Shown one piece after another: positions 1 through 9,833 of a stretch of DNA of 32,160 bases. How positions within the stretch are numbered: the stretch's first letter is position 1; each line of letters begins with the position of its first letter. The DNA comes from Microbacterium testaceum (GTDB taxonomy: Bacteria; Actinomycetota; Actinomycetes; Actinomycetales; Microbacteriaceae): NCBI RefSeq assembly GCF_001476655.1, contig NZ_LDRT01000020.1, positions 1 to 32,160 on the forward strand, in the 5' to 3' direction. The translations under genes were made by a program, and so were the position numbers. The notes under the pieces were generated by a model, which was not told where the DNA came from, made no database searches, and saw only the letters and a program-made list of their open reading frames with translations.

Positions 1-667
1 GCGACCCGCTGCGGGTCGCACCGAGCATCGGCACGTCGACCTCGTCGTACTGGTCGGCGTACTTCATCGACAGCGGCCAGTAGTGCGGGGGCGTCCACAG
101 GAAGACGAGCGCGAAGAGGATGAGCGGCGCCCAGGTGAGCGACCCGGTCACGGCCGACCAGCCGATGAGGACGGGGAAGCACCCGGCGATCCCGCCCCAC
201 ACGATGTTCTGCTCCGTGCGGCGCTTGAGGATCATCGTGTAGATCACGACATAGAAGAAGATCGCCGCGGCCGAGAGTCCGGCGGCGAGCGGGTTGGTGA
301 AGGCCCACAGCCAGACGGTGGAGATGACCGCGAGCGTCCAGGCGAAGATCAGGGCGCCGCGCGGCGAGACCTCTCCGGTGACCAGAGGACGGTTCTCGGT
401 GCGCTGCATGTGCGCGTCGATGTCGCGGTCGAGGTACATGTTGAACGCCGCGGCCGAGCCGGCGCTCAACGAGCCGCCGATGACGGTGGCGAAGATCAGC
501 CACAGGTTCGGCAAGCCGCCCTGCGCGAGGATCATGACCGGCACCGTCGTGACGAGCAGCAGCTCGAGTACTCGAGGCTTCGTCAGGGCGACGTACGCCC
601 GAACGGTTCGTCCGACGGAGCGGCGATCGGTCGTCGCAATGACGTGCGACGTCGTCGAGATGTCCAT
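1..667 (-). CDS. ctaB: Protoheme IX farnesyltransferase (heme O synthase), 3' part outside window
   Basis: I translated the minus strand by hand from ATG at 667 and it stays open to the window edge, giving about 222 residues of a family usually near 300. It is an integral membrane prenyltransferase of the UbiA superfamily that adds farnesyl to protoheme IX to make heme O for cytochrome oxidase. The first aspartate-rich motif NMYLDRDID lies near residues 76-84, followed by [11 protein letters not shown], both characteristic of COX10/CtaB. The second motif region, [13 protein letters not shown], is near the left edge. Several hydrophobic helices are visible. The start has a GGGGGA ribosome site about 3 bases upstream of ATG. 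It diverges from tkt, the arrangement also seen in mycobacteria. The C-terminus is missing only because the window ends. Confidence 0.95.
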   Translation of the reverse strand, partial: MDISTTSHVIATTDRRSVGRTVRAYVALTKPRVLELLLVTTVPVMILAQGGLPNLWLIFATVIGGSLSAGSAAAFNMYLDRDIDAHMQRTENRPLVTGEVSPRGALIFAWTLAVISTVWLWAFTNPLAAGLSAAAIFFYVVIYTMILKRRTEQNIVWGGIAGCFPVLIGWSAVTGSLTWAPLILFALVFLWTPPHYWPLSMKYADQYDEVDVPMLGATRSGS

Positions 668-895
668 CGTCCCCCGGGGTAGCGCGTATGAAACTCCATC
701 GATTCTACGTCATGCCCACCACAGGACCGGCCGCCTGTCGACCCCCGTCACGGACCGCAACGCCGACCCTCGATCTCGCTATGCTGGCCGTGAACGCGCG
801 CCCCGCGCCGACACCCCACCCCTCTCCCACTCCTACGGTGGTGAGTGCGGCGTCGGAAGTGACCCGGGCGCACAGTATCGAGAAAGGCGACCCTG
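668..895. promoter_or_regulatory. Divergent promoter region between ctaB and tkt
   Basis: These 228 bases separate two divergent genes and should hold both promoters. For ctaB the best -10 candidate is TAGAAT on the minus strand at 702-707, about 35 bases before its ATG. For tkt a -10-like TATGCT is at 780-785 on the plus strand, but no good -35 hexamer sits 16-18 bases before either. If TATGCT is used, tkt has a leader of about 100 bases. A 76-codon open frame at 688-918 has no coding look and I do not call it. Confidence 0.4.
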
Positions 896-2995
896 TTGTC
901 GGACTTCGAATGGGATGACATCGATCGGCGCGCGGTGGACACCGCCCGCATTCTCGCGGCGGATGCCGTGGAGAAGGTCGGAAACGGCCACCCCGGAACC
1001 GCGATGTCTCTCGCACCCGCGGCGTATCTGCTCTATCAGCGCGTCATGCGCCACGACCCGGCCGACACGCACTGGCCCGGTCGCGACCGCTTCATCCTCT
1101 CGGCGGGGCACTCCTCGCTCACCCAGTACGTCCAGCTCTACCTCGGCGGTTTCGGCCTCGAGCTGAAAGACCTCGAGGCTCTGCGCACGTGGGGCTCGCT
1201 GACCCCGGGCCACCCCGAGTACGGCCACACCGACGGCGTCGAGATCACGACCGGACCGCTCGGCCAGGGCCTGGCCTCGTCCGTGGGCTTCGCGTACGCC
1301 GCCCGGTACGAGCGCGGTCTCTTCGACCCCGAGACCCCCGCCGGCGAGAGCGCCTTCGACCACTTCGTCTACGTGATCGCCGGTGACGGCGACCTCCAGG
1401 AGGGCGTCACCAGCGAGGCCTCCTCGCTCGCGGGCCACCAGGAGCTCGGCAACCTCATCGCGATCTACGACTCGAACCAGATCTCGATCGAGGACGACAC
1501 CAACGTCGCCTTCACCGAAGATGTCCAGAAGCGCTACGAGTCGTACGGCTGGCACGTCCAGACGGTCGACTGGAAGAAGACCGGTCAGTACGTCGAGGAC
1601 GTCGCCGAGCTGCACGCCGCGATCGAGGCCGCCCAGGGCGAGACGAGCAAGCCCTCGCTCATCATCCTCAAGACGATCATCGGCTGGCCCTCGCCCGGCA
1701 AGCAGAACTCCGGCAAGATCCACGGCTCCGCCCTCGGCGCCGACGAGCTGAAGGCCACCAAGGAGGTGCTCGGCTTCGACCCCGAGCAGCACTTCGCCGT
1801 CGCCGACGACGTCATCTCCCACACGCGCGAGCTCGTGCAGCGCGGCGAGGCCGAGAAGGCCGCCTGGCAGGAGAAGTTCGACGCCTGGGCCGCCGCCCAC
1901 CCCGAGCGCAAGCAGCTGTGGGACCGCCTGCAGGCCCGCGAGCTCCCCGAGGGCATCGCCGACGCCCTCCCCGCCTTCGAGGCCGGGAAGGACGTCTCGA
2001 CGCGTGCCGCCTCCGGCACCGTCATCAACGCCCTCGCCGCCGAGCTCCCCGAGCTCTGGGGCGGATCGGCCGACCTCGCCGAGTCCAACCTCACGACGAT
2101 CAAGAACGCCAAGTCGTTCATCCCCTCGTCGTGGTCGACGCACGAGTGGTCGGGCGACCCCTACGGCCGCGTGCTGCACTTCGGCATCCGCGAGCACGCC
2201 ATGGGCGCGATCCTCAACGGCATCGTGCTGCACGGCCCCACCCGCCCCTTCGGCGGCACGTTCCTCATCTTCAGCGACTACATGCGCCCGCCGGTGCGCC
2301 TGGCCGCGCTGATGAACATCCCGACGATCTTCGTCTGGACGCACGACTCCGTCGCCCTCGGCGAAGACGGTCCGACGCACCAGCCGATCGAGCAGCTGGC
2401 GACGCTCCGCGCGATCCCCAACTTCGCTCTCGTGCGTCCCGCGGATGCCAACGAGACCAGCGTCGTGTGGCTCGAGATGCTCCGCCGCACCGCCGGTCCC
2501 GCCGGTATCGCGCTCACCCGCCAGAACATCCCCGTGTTCGCGCGCGGCGAGGGCGCGGCATCCGGTGACGAGTTCGCGTCGGCCGAGGGCGCCGTCAAGG
2601 GCGCCTACGTGCTCGCGGAGGCCAAGAACGGCGAGCCCGACGTCATCCTCATCGCGACCGGCTCCGAGGTGCAGCTGGCCGTCGAGGCGCGCGAGACGCT
2701 GGCCGCCGAGGGCGTCCACGCCCGCGTCGTGTCGGCCCCGTCGCTGGAGTGGTTCGCCGAGCAGGACGAGGCGTACCGCGAGTCGGTCCTGCCGTCGTCG
2801 GTGAAGGCGCGCGTCTCGGTCGAGGCCGGTTCGGCCCTCAGCTGGCACGGCATCGTCGGCGACGCCGGTCGCTCGGTCGCGATCGAGCACTTCGGTGCGT
2901 CGGCCGACTACAAGACCCTGTTCCAGAAGTTCGGCATCACGGCCGAGGCCGTCGTCGAAGCCGCCCGCGACTCGCTCGCCGCGGCGAAGAAGTAA
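896..2995 (+). CDS. tkt: Transketolase
   Basis: A 699-residue, full-length thiamine-diphosphate enzyme that moves two-carbon ketol units between sugar phosphates in the non-oxidative pentose phosphate pathway. The TPP-binding motif starts at GDG 163-165 (GDGDLQEG), with substrate-side histidines in NGHPGTAMS and AGHSSLTQY. The catalytic glutamate is E433 in FGIREHAM, and EDGPTHQP at 490-497 is the family signature of the pyrimidine domain. The start is TTG at 896: it is preceded by AGAAAGG at suitable spacing, and SDFEWDDID matches the usual actinobacterial N-terminus. It opens the six-gene operon running to pgl and is followed 18 bases later by tal. Confidence 0.97.
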   Translation: MSDFEWDDIDRRAVDTARILAADAVEKVGNGHPGTAMSLAPAAYLLYQRVMRHDPADTHWPGRDRFILSAGHSSLTQYVQLYLGGFGLELKDLEALRTWGSLTPGHPEYGHTDGVEITTGPLGQGLASSVGFAYAARYERGLFDPETPAGESAFDHFVYVIAGDGDLQEGVTSEASSLAGHQELGNLIAIYDSNQISIEDDTNVAFTEDVQKRYESYGWHVQTVDWKKTGQYVEDVAELHAAIEAAQGETSKPSLIILKTIIGWPSPGKQNSGKIHGSALGADELKATKEVLGFDPEQHFAVADDVISHTRELVQRGEAEKAAWQEKFDAWAAAHPERKQLWDRLQARELPEGIADALPAFEAGKDVSTRAASGTVINALAAELPELWGGSADLAESNLTTIKNAKSFIPSSWSTHEWSGDPYGRVLHFGIREHAMGAILNGIVLHGPTRPFGGTFLIFSDYMRPPVRLAALMNIPTIFVWTHDSVALGEDGPTHQPIEQLATLRAIPNFALVRPADANETSVVWLEMLRRTAGPAGIALTRQNIPVFARGEGAASGDEFASAEGAVKGAYVLAEAKNGEPDVILIATGSEVQLAVEARETLAAEGVHARVVSAPSLEWFAEQDEAYRESVLPSSVKARVSVEAGSALSWHGIVGDAGRSVAIEHFGASADYKTLFQKFGITAEAVVEAARDSLAAAKK

Positions 2996-3013
2996 TCCGA
3001 GGAGAACAACGAC

Positions 3014-4135
3014 ATGAGCACTCCCACCGCAGACCTCGCCGCTCAGGGCGTCAGCATCTGGCTCGACGACCTGTCGCGTCAGCGCATCCAGTCCGGCAAC
3101 CTCGCCGAGCTCATCGACTCGCGCAACGTCTCGGGCGTCACGACCAACCCGACCATCTTCGCCGGGGCCCTGTCGAAGGGCGAGGCGTACGAGGGCCAGG
3201 TGAAGGAGCTCGCCGCGGCCGGCGCCGACGTCGACGAGGCGATCTTCTCGATCACCACCGACGACGTGCGCGACGCGTGCGACATCTTCCTGCCCGTCTT
3301 CGAGGCCACGAACGGCGTCGACGGCCGCGTGTCGATCGAGGTCTCCCCCGACCTCGCCCACGACACCGAGGGCACCGTCGCTCAGGCGAAAGACCTGTCG
3401 GCGCGCGTGGACCGTAAGAACGTCCTCATCAAGATCCCGGCGACCAAGGCGGGCCTGCCCGCGATCACCGAGGTCATCGGTGCGGGCATCTCGGTCAACG
3501 TCACGCTGATCTTCAGCCTCGAGCGCTACGAAGAAGTCATCGACGCGTACCTCGCGGGTGTCGAGAAGGCGCACGCCGCCGGTCACGACATCTCGACCCT
3601 GCAGTCGGTCGCCTCGTTCTTCGTCTCCCGCGTCGACACCGAGATCGACAAGCGTCTCGCCGCGATCGGCACCGACGAGGCGGCGGAACTGAAGGGCAAG
3701 GCGGGCATCGCCAACGCCCGTCTGGCCTACGAGCTGTACGAGAAGAAGTTCTCCGAGGACCGCGCGAAGAAGCTCCTGGATGCCGGTGCCACGGTGCAGC
3801 GTCCCCTGTGGGCCTCGACGGGCGTCAAGGACCCCGCGCTGCCCGACACGCTCTACGTGACCGAGCTCGTCGCCCCCGGCACCGTCAACACGATGCCCGA
3901 GAAGACGCTCGAGGCCACCTTCGACCACGGTGTCATCACCGGCGACACGGTCACCGGTGCCTACGCCGAGGCGCACGAGGTCTTCGACCGTCTCGCAGCC
4001 GCGGGTGTCGACGTCGCCGACGCGACCCAGACGCTCGAAGACGAGGGTGTCGAGAAGTTCATCGCCTCCTGGCACGAGCTGCAGGACACCGTCAAGACCG
4101 CTCTCGACGCCGGAAGCGCCCAGGCCGCGCAGTGA
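3014..4135 (+). CDS. tal: Transaldolase
   Basis: A 373-residue class I aldolase-type enzyme that transfers a dihydroxyacetone unit from sedoheptulose-7-phosphate to glyceraldehyde-3-phosphate. The Schiff-base lysine is K140 in VLIKIPAT, and TTNPTIFA near the N-terminus is the family signature. The length fits the long actinobacterial Tal. A strong GAGGAGA ribosome site precedes ATG, 18 bases after the tkt stop. Its last bases overlap the GTG start of pgi (GTGA), so pgi translation is probably coupled to tal. Confidence 0.97.
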   Translation: MSTPTADLAAQGVSIWLDDLSRQRIQSGNLAELIDSRNVSGVTTNPTIFAGALSKGEAYEGQVKELAAAGADVDEAIFSITTDDVRDACDIFLPVFEATNGVDGRVSIEVSPDLAHDTEGTVAQAKDLSARVDRKNVLIKIPATKAGLPAITEVIGAGISVNVTLIFSLERYEEVIDAYLAGVEKAHAAGHDISTLQSVASFFVSRVDTEIDKRLAAIGTDEAAELKGKAGIANARLAYELYEKKFSEDRAKKLLDAGATVQRPLWASTGVKDPALPDTLYVTELVAPGTVNTMPEKTLEATFDHGVITGDTVTGAYAEAHEVFDRLAAAGVDVADATQTLEDEGVEKFIASWHELQDTVKTALDAGSAQAAQ

Positions 4136-5757
4136 CGTTCGAGGTCAAGGTCACCGGCCACGTCAAATCGGTCGTCGACGCCGAGCTCCCCGGCCTGGTC
4201 GGCTCGCTCGTGGCATCCGGTATCACCGCCGGAGACGCGAGCCTGTGGGGACCGGCCGCCGAGGACGAGGCTGCTCACCGGCTCGGGTGGGTGCAGGCGG
4301 TCTCCGTCTCGCGCCCGCTCGTGCCCGAGATCACCGCCCTGCGCGACGAGTTCGTCGCGCAGGGCGTGACCCGCGTCGTCCTCGCCGGCATGGGCGGTTC
4401 GTCGCTCGCGCCGGAGGTGATCGCCCAGTCGGCGGGCGTGCCGCTGGTGATCCTCGACTCCACCGCCCCGGGCCAGGTGCTCGCCGCGATCGACGGCGAC
4501 GCCGAGGCCGGTGGTCTCGCTCAGACGCTGCTCGTGGTCTCGAGCAAGTCGGGTTCCACCGTCGAGACCGACTCCGCCCAGCGCGCCTTCGAGGCCGCGT
4601 ACCGCGACCTCGGCATCGATCCCACCGAGCGCATCGTCGTGGTCACCGACCCCGGGTCCCCGCTCGAGCTGGCGGCGCGCGCCGATGGCTACCGCGTCTT
4701 CACGGCGGATCCCACCGTCGGCGGCCGTTACTCGGCGCTCACCGCTTTCGGTCTCGTCCCGACGGGTCTGGCTGGCGTCGACATCGAAGACCTGCTGAAC
4801 GAAGCGGATGCCACCCTCCTCGAGGTCGCGATCGACTCGCCGGAGAACCCGGCGCTCGTCCTCGCCGCAGCGATCGCCGGCGGCGGTGAACACCGCCGCG
4901 ACAAGCTCGGCCTCGTGATGGACGACGCTCACCTTCCGGGCCTCCCGGAATGGATCGAGCAGCTCATCGCCGAGTCCACCGGCAAGCAGGGGACCGGCAT
5001 CCTCCCGGTGGTTCTGCTTCCCGTATCGCCCGAGGTCGAGGCTGTTCCCGACGATCTGCAGATCGCGCGGTTCGTGGACGACGCCCACAAGCTGCACCTC
5101 TTCGAGCACCACCACGGCGAGATCCTCGTCAGCGGATCCCTCGGCGCGCAGTTCGTCGTCTGGGAGTACGCCACGGCCATCGCCGGCCGGATGCTGGGCA
5201 TCGACCCGTTCGACCAGCCCGACGTCGAGTCGGCGAAGGTCGCTACGCGGGCTCTCCTCGACGCACGTCCCGAGCCCACCGCGCCGGCGTTCGTCGCCGA
5301 CGGGGTCGAGGTGCGCGTCTCCGACCCCGCCCTGGCCGCCAGCGGCACCGTCTCCGGCGTGCTCGAGGCGCTGTGGGCGACGGTTCCCGCCGATGGCTAC
5401 ATCAGCATCCAGGCGTACGTGAACCGGCTGGACGTCCCGCAACTGCCGGGGCTCCGCGAGCTCGTCGCCGCGGACGCAGGGCGCCCCACCACCTTCGGGT
5501 GGGGTCCGCGATTCCTGCACTCCACGGGACAGTTCCACAAGGGAGGCCCGGCGACGGGCGTGTTCCTCCAGATCACCGAACGCACCGACGTCGACCTCGA
5601 GATCCCCGGTCGCCCGTTCACGTTCGGTCAACTCATCCAGGCGCAGGCCGCGGGAGACGCGAGCGTGCTGGCGGACGGCCATGGTCGTCCCGTCGTCACG
5701 CTGACGCTGACCGACCCGCAGGTCGACGTCCTCTCACTCTTCGAGGCGGCACAGTAG
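4132..5757 (+). CDS. pgi: Glucose-6-phosphate isomerase (divergent, TAL/PGI-fusion type)
   Basis: It interconverts glucose-6-phosphate and fructose-6-phosphate. I take GTG at 4132, overlapping the tal stop by 4 bases, which gives 541 residues; the frame is open further upstream but there it only shadows tal. SIS-type sugar-phosphate motifs are visible: [12 protein letters not shown] near residues 84-95 and [13 protein letters not shown] near 137-149. The C-terminal block [18 protein letters not shown] (about residues 457-474) is typical of the isomerase half of bifunctional transaldolase/isomerase proteins rather than of classical E. coli-type Pgi. Its place between tal and zwf lets fructose-6-phosphate re-enter the oxidative branch. 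A separate classical pgi elsewhere in the genome cannot be excluded. Confidence 0.9.
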   Translation: MTFEVKVTGHVKSVVDAELPGLVGSLVASGITAGDASLWGPAAEDEAAHRLGWVQAVSVSRPLVPEITALRDEFVAQGVTRVVLAGMGGSSLAPEVIAQSAGVPLVILDSTAPGQVLAAIDGDAEAGGLAQTLLVVSSKSGSTVETDSAQRAFEAAYRDLGIDPTERIVVVTDPGSPLELAARADGYRVFTADPTVGGRYSALTAFGLVPTGLAGVDIEDLLNEADATLLEVAIDSPENPALVLAAAIAGGGEHRRDKLGLVMDDAHLPGLPEWIEQLIAESTGKQGTGILPVVLLPVSPEVEAVPDDLQIARFVDDAHKLHLFEHHHGEILVSGSLGAQFVVWEYATAIAGRMLGIDPFDQPDVESAKVATRALLDARPEPTAPAFVADGVEVRVSDPALAASGTVSGVLEALWATVPADGYISIQAYVNRLDVPQLPGLRELVAADAGRPTTFGWGPRFLHSTGQFHKGGPATGVFLQITERTDVDLEIPGRPFTFGQLIQAQAAGDASVLADGHGRPVVTLTLTDPQVDVLSLFEAAQ

Positions 5758-5760
5758 AGC

Positions 5761-7311
5761 ATGGTCGTAGAGATCACCCCGGGCCACAACCCCCTCCGCG
5801 ATCCTGAGGATCGCCGTCTGAGCCGCATCGCCGGCCCCAGCGCCCTCGTCATCTTCGGCGTGACGGGCGATCTGTCGCGCAAGAAGCTCATGCCGGCGGT
5901 CTACGACCTCGCCAACCGCGGCTTGCTCCCCCCGGGCTTCGCTCTCGTCGGGTTCGCCCGGCGCGATTGGGAGGACCAGGACTTCGCCAAGGTCGTGTAC
6001 GAGTCGGTCAAGCAGTACGCCCGGACGGAATTCCGCGAGGAGACGTGGAAAGAGCTCCTTGAGGGCATCCGCTTCGTGCAGGGCGAGTTCGACGACCCCG
6101 AGGCCTTCCAGCGGCTGCGCGACACGGTCGACAAGCTCGACACCGAGCGCGGCACGATGGGCAATCACGCGTACTACCTCTCGATTCCGCCCAAGGCCTT
6201 CCCGCTCGTGACCACGCAGCTGAAGGCGTCGGGGCTCGTCGGCGACGAGGAGGGCAAGACGAGCGGCTGGCGCCGCGTCGTCATCGAGAAGCCGTTCGGC
6301 CACGACCTCGCGTCCGCTCGCGAGCTCAACGAGGTTGTGGAAAGCGCGTTCCCCGCCGACTCGATCTTCCGCATCGACCACTACCTCGGCAAAGAGACGG
6401 TGCAGAACATCCTGGCGCTGCGCTTCGCCAACGAACTGTACGAGCCCATCTGGAACCGCAATTACGTCGACCACGTCCAGATCACGATGGCCGAGGACAT
6501 CGGCGTGGGCGGTCGGGCCGGCTATTACGACGGCATCGGTGCGGCACGCGACGTCATCCAGAACCACCTCCTTCAGCTTCTCGCCCTCACAGCGATGGAG
6601 GAGCCCATCAGCTTCAACGCCGCCGATCTGCGCGCCGAGAAGGAGAAGGTCCTCGCGGCCGTCCGTCTGCCCGAGAACCTCGCCGAGGCCACCGCGCGCG
6701 GTCAGTACGCCGGCGGCTGGCAGGGCGGCGAGGAGGTGCTCGGCTTCCTCGAGGAAGACGGGATGAACCCCGAGTCCGTCACCGAGACCTACGCGGCCAT
6801 CAAGCTCGAGATCAACACGCGCCGCTGGTCGGGCGTGCCGTTCTACGTCCGCAGTGGGAAGCGTCTCGGACGCCGCGTCACCGAGGTGGCGGTCGTCTTC
6901 AAGCGTGCCCCGCAGCAGCTGTTCTCGCGCAGCCAGACGCAGGAACTGGGGCAGAACGCCCTCGTGATCCGCGTGCAGCCCGACGAGGGCGTCACCATCC
7001 GCTTCGGCTCCAAGGTTCCCGGCGACGGCACCCAGGTGCGCGACGTCACGATGGACTTCGGCTACGGCCACGCCTTCACCGAGGCGAGCCCGGAGGCGTA
7101 CGAGCGACTCATCCTCGACGTGCTCCTCGGTGACCCGCCGCTCTTCCCCCGTCACGAGGAGGTCGAGCTCAGCTGGAAGATCCTCGACCCGATCGAGGAG
7201 TTCTGGGCCGCTCAGGGCGGCCCGCTCGAACAGTACTCGCCCGGATCGTGGGGCCCGGCATCCGCCGACGAGCTCCTCGCCCGCGACGGCCGCACCTGGA
7301 GGCGCCCGTGA
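5761..7311 (+). CDS. zwf: Glucose-6-phosphate 1-dehydrogenase
   Basis: A 516-residue enzyme oxidising glucose-6-phosphate to 6-phosphogluconolactone with NADP reduction, the entry step of the oxidative pentose phosphate pathway. The dinucleotide-binding motif is FGVTGDLSRKK at 32-42. The active-site signature RIDHYLGKE spans about 204-212, with D206, H207 and K211. ATG at 5761 lies only 3 bases after the pgi stop, with GAGGCGG inside pgi as a possible ribosome site. Its stop overlaps the opcA GTG by 4 bases. In actinobacteria the partner OpcA is needed for full Zwf activity. Confidence 0.97.
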   Translation: MVVEITPGHNPLRDPEDRRLSRIAGPSALVIFGVTGDLSRKKLMPAVYDLANRGLLPPGFALVGFARRDWEDQDFAKVVYESVKQYARTEFREETWKELLEGIRFVQGEFDDPEAFQRLRDTVDKLDTERGTMGNHAYYLSIPPKAFPLVTTQLKASGLVGDEEGKTSGWRRVVIEKPFGHDLASARELNEVVESAFPADSIFRIDHYLGKETVQNILALRFANELYEPIWNRNYVDHVQITMAEDIGVGGRAGYYDGIGAARDVIQNHLLQLLALTAMEEPISFNAADLRAEKEKVLAAVRLPENLAEATARGQYAGGWQGGEEVLGFLEEDGMNPESVTETYAAIKLEINTRRWSGVPFYVRSGKRLGRRVTEVAVVFKRAPQQLFSRSQTQELGQNALVIRVQPDEGVTIRFGSKVPGDGTQVRDVTMDFGYGHAFTEASPEAYERLILDVLLGDPPLFPRHEEVELSWKILDPIEEFWAAQGGPLEQYSPGSWGPASADELLARDGRTWRRP

Positions 7312-8255
7312 TCATCGACCTGCCCGACACCACCGTCAGCGCGATCTCGAAGAAGCTCGTCAGCGTCCGCGAAGAGGGCGGCGCCGTCGCCCTGGGCCGC
7401 GTGCTGACCCTCATCATCGTGACCCATCACGGTGCCGAAGAAGAGGTCATCGAGGCCGCCAACGACGCCTCGCGAGAGCATCCGATGCGTGTCATCGCGG
7501 TCCTGTTCGGCGATGACGACGAGGAACCGCGCCTCGACGCGCAGATCCGGGTCGGAGGGGACGCCGGCGCGAGTGAGGTCGTCGTGCTGCGCGCCCATGG
7601 TGCCGCCGGTTCCAACGCGGAGAGCCTGGTCACGGGTCTCCTGCTGCCGGATGCCCCCGTCGTCGCCTGGTGGCCGGCCGATGCGCCCGTGAACCCGTCG
7701 AAGTCCGCGATCGGTCGGATCGCCCAGCGCCGTATCACCGATGCGTCCTCGCAGGAGGATCCCGCCGCCTGGGTCGCCCGGCTCGGCGAGCACTACTCCC
7801 CCGGCGACACCGACTTCGCATGGACCCGACTCACGCGCTGGCGCGAGCAGCTCGCGGCCGTTCTCGACCAGCCGCCGTACGAGCCGGTGACCGCGATCGA
7901 GGTCACGGGCGCGGCCGACTCTCCGTCGACCGCCCTCCTCGCAGCGTGGCTCGGGCTGAAGCTCGAGGCTCCCGTGGACTACACGTATCTCTCGCCCGAC
8001 GAGTGGGCGACCGGCATCAAGTCGGTCCGTCTCACCCGGGCAAGCGGCGACACGCTCCTCGAGCGTCCGGAGCCCGCGGTGGCCGTGCTCACCCAGCCCG
8101 GCCAGCCCACGCATGATCTCGCGTTCCCCCGCCGCACCCTCCGCGAGTGCCTCGCCGAGGAGCTTCGTCGTCTTGACCCCGACGTTCTCTATGGGCGGGT
8201 CATCACGGAGTGCGCGCACCTCCTGCGCACCGCCGACGAGCGGAGCGACGCATGA
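7308..8255 (+). CDS. opcA: Glucose-6-phosphate dehydrogenase assembly protein OpcA
   Basis: A 315-residue cytoplasmic protein of the OpcA family, known from actinobacteria and cyanobacteria as a partner needed for assembly or activity of glucose-6-phosphate dehydrogenase. The opening residues IIDLPDTTVSAISKKL and the internal VVAWWPADAP are typical of actinobacterial OpcA. I chose GTG at 7308, inside the zwf stop (GTGA), with CTGGAGG 4-10 bases upstream; the longer upstream frame only shadows zwf. The zwf-opcA-pgl order is the standard actinobacterial arrangement. It has no recognisable catalytic motif, in line with a structural role. Confidence 0.94.
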   Translation: MIIDLPDTTVSAISKKLVSVREEGGAVALGRVLTLIIVTHHGAEEEVIEAANDASREHPMRVIAVLFGDDDEEPRLDAQIRVGGDAGASEVVVLRAHGAAGSNAESLVTGLLLPDAPVVAWWPADAPVNPSKSAIGRIAQRRITDASSQEDPAAWVARLGEHYSPGDTDFAWTRLTRWREQLAAVLDQPPYEPVTAIEVTGAADSPSTALLAAWLGLKLEAPVDYTYLSPDEWATGIKSVRLTRASGDTLLERPEPAVAVLTQPGQPTHDLAFPRRTLRECLAEELRRLDPDVLYGRVITECAHLLRTADERSDA

Positions 8256-9043
8256 GCGAGAACGGATCGTCCAAGCGCGTCATCATCAAGCGCGACCCCG
8301 ACGCCCTCGCCGACTACGTCGCGACACGGTTCGTGAACCGGATCGTCAAGCGCGTGGCCGAGGGCAAGCGGATGCACGTCTGCCTCACCGGCGGAACGAT
8401 GGGCGGCGCTGTCCTGCGCACGGCCGCCCGCGACCCGCGCCTGGCCGACATCGACTGGTCGCTCGTGCACTTCTGGTTCGGCGACGAGCGCTTCGTTCCG
8501 CGTGATTCCGACGACCGCAACGAGAAGCTGGCGCGCGAAGCACTTCTCGACGGCCTCGACATCCCGGCGGCGAACATCCACGCGGTCGCGTCCTCCGATG
8601 AGGGACTCGACCTGGATGCGGCCGCGATCGCCTACGCGGACGAGCTCGCACAGTTCGCGCCGTCGGACCGCAGCGAAACCGGTCCGTGGCCCTCGTTCGA
8701 CATCTGCTTCCTGGGCGTCGGACCCGACGCGCACATCGCCTCGCTCTTTCCCGATCGTGCGGAGATCTCGGTGACCGATCGCGCGACGGTGCCCGTGCGG
8801 GAGTCCCCCAAGCCGCCGAGCGAGCGCGTCTCCCTGACGAGGCCCGTCATCAACTCGTCGAAGCGGGTGTGGATGGTCATCGCCGGTGCCGATAAGGCCG
8901 CCGCCCTCGGGCTCGCCCTCGCCGGGGCGAGCTACCAGAGCGTCCCCGCCGCCGGAGCCAAGGGACGCCGCCGCACGGCGTTCTTCGTCGACGAGTCGGC
9001 CGCGGACCAGGTTCCCCCGCAGCTCATCGACCGCGAGTACTGA
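8252..9043 (+). CDS. pgl: 6-phosphogluconolactonase
   Basis: A 263-residue DevB/SOL-type lactonase that hydrolyses 6-phosphogluconolactone, the product of Zwf. LTGGTMGGAVL near residues 45-55 is the phosphate-binding loop, and VHFWFGDERFVPRDSDDRN is the family signature, with the GDER motif followed by the N in DDRN. ATG at 8252 overlaps the opcA stop (ATGA). It is the last gene of the tkt operon: a strong hairpin follows 12 bases after its stop, and the next gene is convergent. Confidence 0.95.
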   Translation: MSENGSSKRVIIKRDPDALADYVATRFVNRIVKRVAEGKRMHVCLTGGTMGGAVLRTAARDPRLADIDWSLVHFWFGDERFVPRDSDDRNEKLAREALLDGLDIPAANIHAVASSDEGLDLDAAAIAYADELAQFAPSDRSETGPWPSFDICFLGVGPDAHIASLFPDRAEISVTDRATVPVRESPKPPSERVSLTRPVINSSKRVWMVIAGADKAAALGLALAGASYQSVPAAGAKGRRRTAFFVDESAADQVPPQLIDREY

Positions 9044-9055
9044 GCCTCGAACAGA

Positions 9056-9088
9056 AAGAGACCGGATGCCATCGGCATCCGGTCTCTT
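9056..9088. terminator. Strong hairpin terminator between convergent pgl and rbpA
   Basis: A perfect 15-bp stem (AAGAGACCGGATGCC paired with its complement) with a 3-base loop ATC. It starts 12 bases after the pgl stop, is followed by CTCGTTT, and ends 27 bases before the rbpA stop on the other strand. Near-perfect symmetry suggests it ends transcription from both sides. The inner stem GGATGCC/GGCATCC recurs in two other hairpins in this window. Confidence 0.85.
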
Positions 9089-9115
9089 CTCGTTTCCGCG
9101 CGCGGCGGATGGACG

Positions 9116-9469
9116 TCACTGTCCGCGGCGCTCGCGCAGCTGCTGGAGGGCGTCGTCGAGAAGCGAAGCCGCCTCTTCGTCGGTACGGCGCTCCTTCACG
9201 TAGGCGAGGTGCGTCTTGTAGGGCTCGGACTTGGCGAGAGCCGGCGGATTGTTCTTGTCGCGGCCGGCGGGAAGGCCGGAGTGCGGGGAGTCGATCGTCT
9301 CGGGGATCTCGTCGTCGGGGATCCCTGCGGCGAAGTAGCGGACCGTCTCGTTGCCGAGGGCGTCCCAGTAGGACACCGCGACGCGGTCGGCGTGGAAGCC
9401 GTGGTCCTGTTCGCCCATCGGGCCGGCGCCCACCCGGGAGCCGCGAATCGCGTTGCCGCCAGTAGCCAT
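9116..9469 (-). CDS. rbpA: RNA polymerase-binding protein RbpA
   Basis: A 117-residue protein matching actinobacterial RbpA, which binds the group I/II sigma factors and RNA polymerase and stabilises the open promoter complex. The N-terminal IRGSRVGAG near residues 8-16 corresponds to the conserved RGSR(L/V)G basic linker region. The central YFAAGIPDDEIPETI is the core beta domain, and the C-terminal KTHLAYVKERRTDEEAASLL is the sigma-interacting helix region. No cysteines are present, so this is a zinc-free type. GGAG lies 7 bases before ATG and overlaps the region of the secG stop, one base away, so the two genes are probably co-transcribed. Confidence 0.93.
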   Translation of the reverse strand: MATGGNAIRGSRVGAGPMGEQDHGFHADRVAVSYWDALGNETVRYFAAGIPDDEIPETIDSPHSGLPAGRDKNNPPALAKSEPYKTHLAYVKERRTDEEAASLLDDALQQLRERRGQ

Positions 9470-9470
9470 G

Positions 9471-9719
9471 TCAGATCTCCGCGAACTTGGTCAGCAGACC
9501 GAGGCCGACGATGGTGACGAACCACACCAGCGCGAGCACGATCGTGAAACGGTTGAGGTTGCGCTCCGCCAGACCCGACGAGCCGAGCGCGGAGCTCATG
9601 CCACCGCCGAACATGTCGGACAGGCCGCCGCCGCGCCCCTTGTGGAGCAGGATGAGGAGGGTCAGCAGGAGGCTGGTGACGCCCAGGAGCACCTGCAGGA
9701 CGAACTCGAGAATCTGCAC
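9471..9719 (-). CDS. secG: Preprotein translocase subunit SecG
   Basis: An 82-residue membrane protein with two hydrophobic helices (about residues 4-24 and 60-78) joined by the glycine-rich loop HKGRGGGLSDMFGGG, the SecG hallmark. It is the small auxiliary subunit of the SecYEG protein-export channel. I prefer GTG at 9719, with AAAGG about 9 bases upstream; the open frame extends 24 codons further but that stretch runs into the promoter. It sits between tpiA and rbpA, as the tpi-secG pairing of other actinobacteria predicts. Confidence 0.94.
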   Translation of the reverse strand: MQILEFVLQVLLGVTSLLLTLLILLHKGRGGGLSDMFGGGMSSALGSSGLAERNLNRFTIVLALVWFVTIVGLGLLTKFAEI

Positions 9720-9765
9720 TGTCGAAAGCCTTTCGCGAGCGACCTGGTCGGCCGCACAAGCGTCA

Positions 9766-9771
9766 AGTATA
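9766..9771 (-). promoter_or_regulatory. Candidate -10 box for secG-rbpA
   Basis: TATACT on the minus strand, 46 bases before the secG GTG, is the best consensus-like -10 hexamer in this intergenic stretch. No clear -35 is seen 16-18 bases upstream. With a terminator just upstream at 9793-9825, secG and rbpA probably form their own transcription unit. Confidence 0.5.
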
Positions 9772-9792
9772 CGGGGAGGCGGGGTGGGCACA

Positions 9793-9825
9793 CGGATGCC
9801 CGCGACGAAGCGCCGCGGGCATCCG
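9793..9825 (-). terminator. Hairpin terminator after tpiA
   Basis: A perfect 12-bp stem, CGGATGCCCGCG with its complement, and a 9-base loop. It starts 9 bases past the tpiA stop on the minus strand and would end the gap-pgk-tpiA unit. There is no long T tract, as is common in high-GC actinobacteria. It shares the GGATGCC/GGCATCC stem core with the 9056-9088 hairpin. Confidence 0.75.
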
Positions 9826-9833
9826 GTTCGGGG

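Noticed and set aside
895..917. TTGTCGGAC at the tkt start as another PafBC site
   Set aside because: It is within the first codons of tkt and is not followed by TANNNT at 8 bases.
688..918. Possible 76-codon leader ORF before tkt
   Set aside because: No ribosome site, proline/threonine-rich noise, and it runs past the tkt start in another frame; the stretch is better read as promoter and leader.
833..4075. 1080-codon open frame antisense to tkt and tal
   Set aside because: Composition is arginine, valine, aspartate and leucine repeats typical of the reverse frame of high-GC genes; the sense strand carries clear transketolase and transaldolase.
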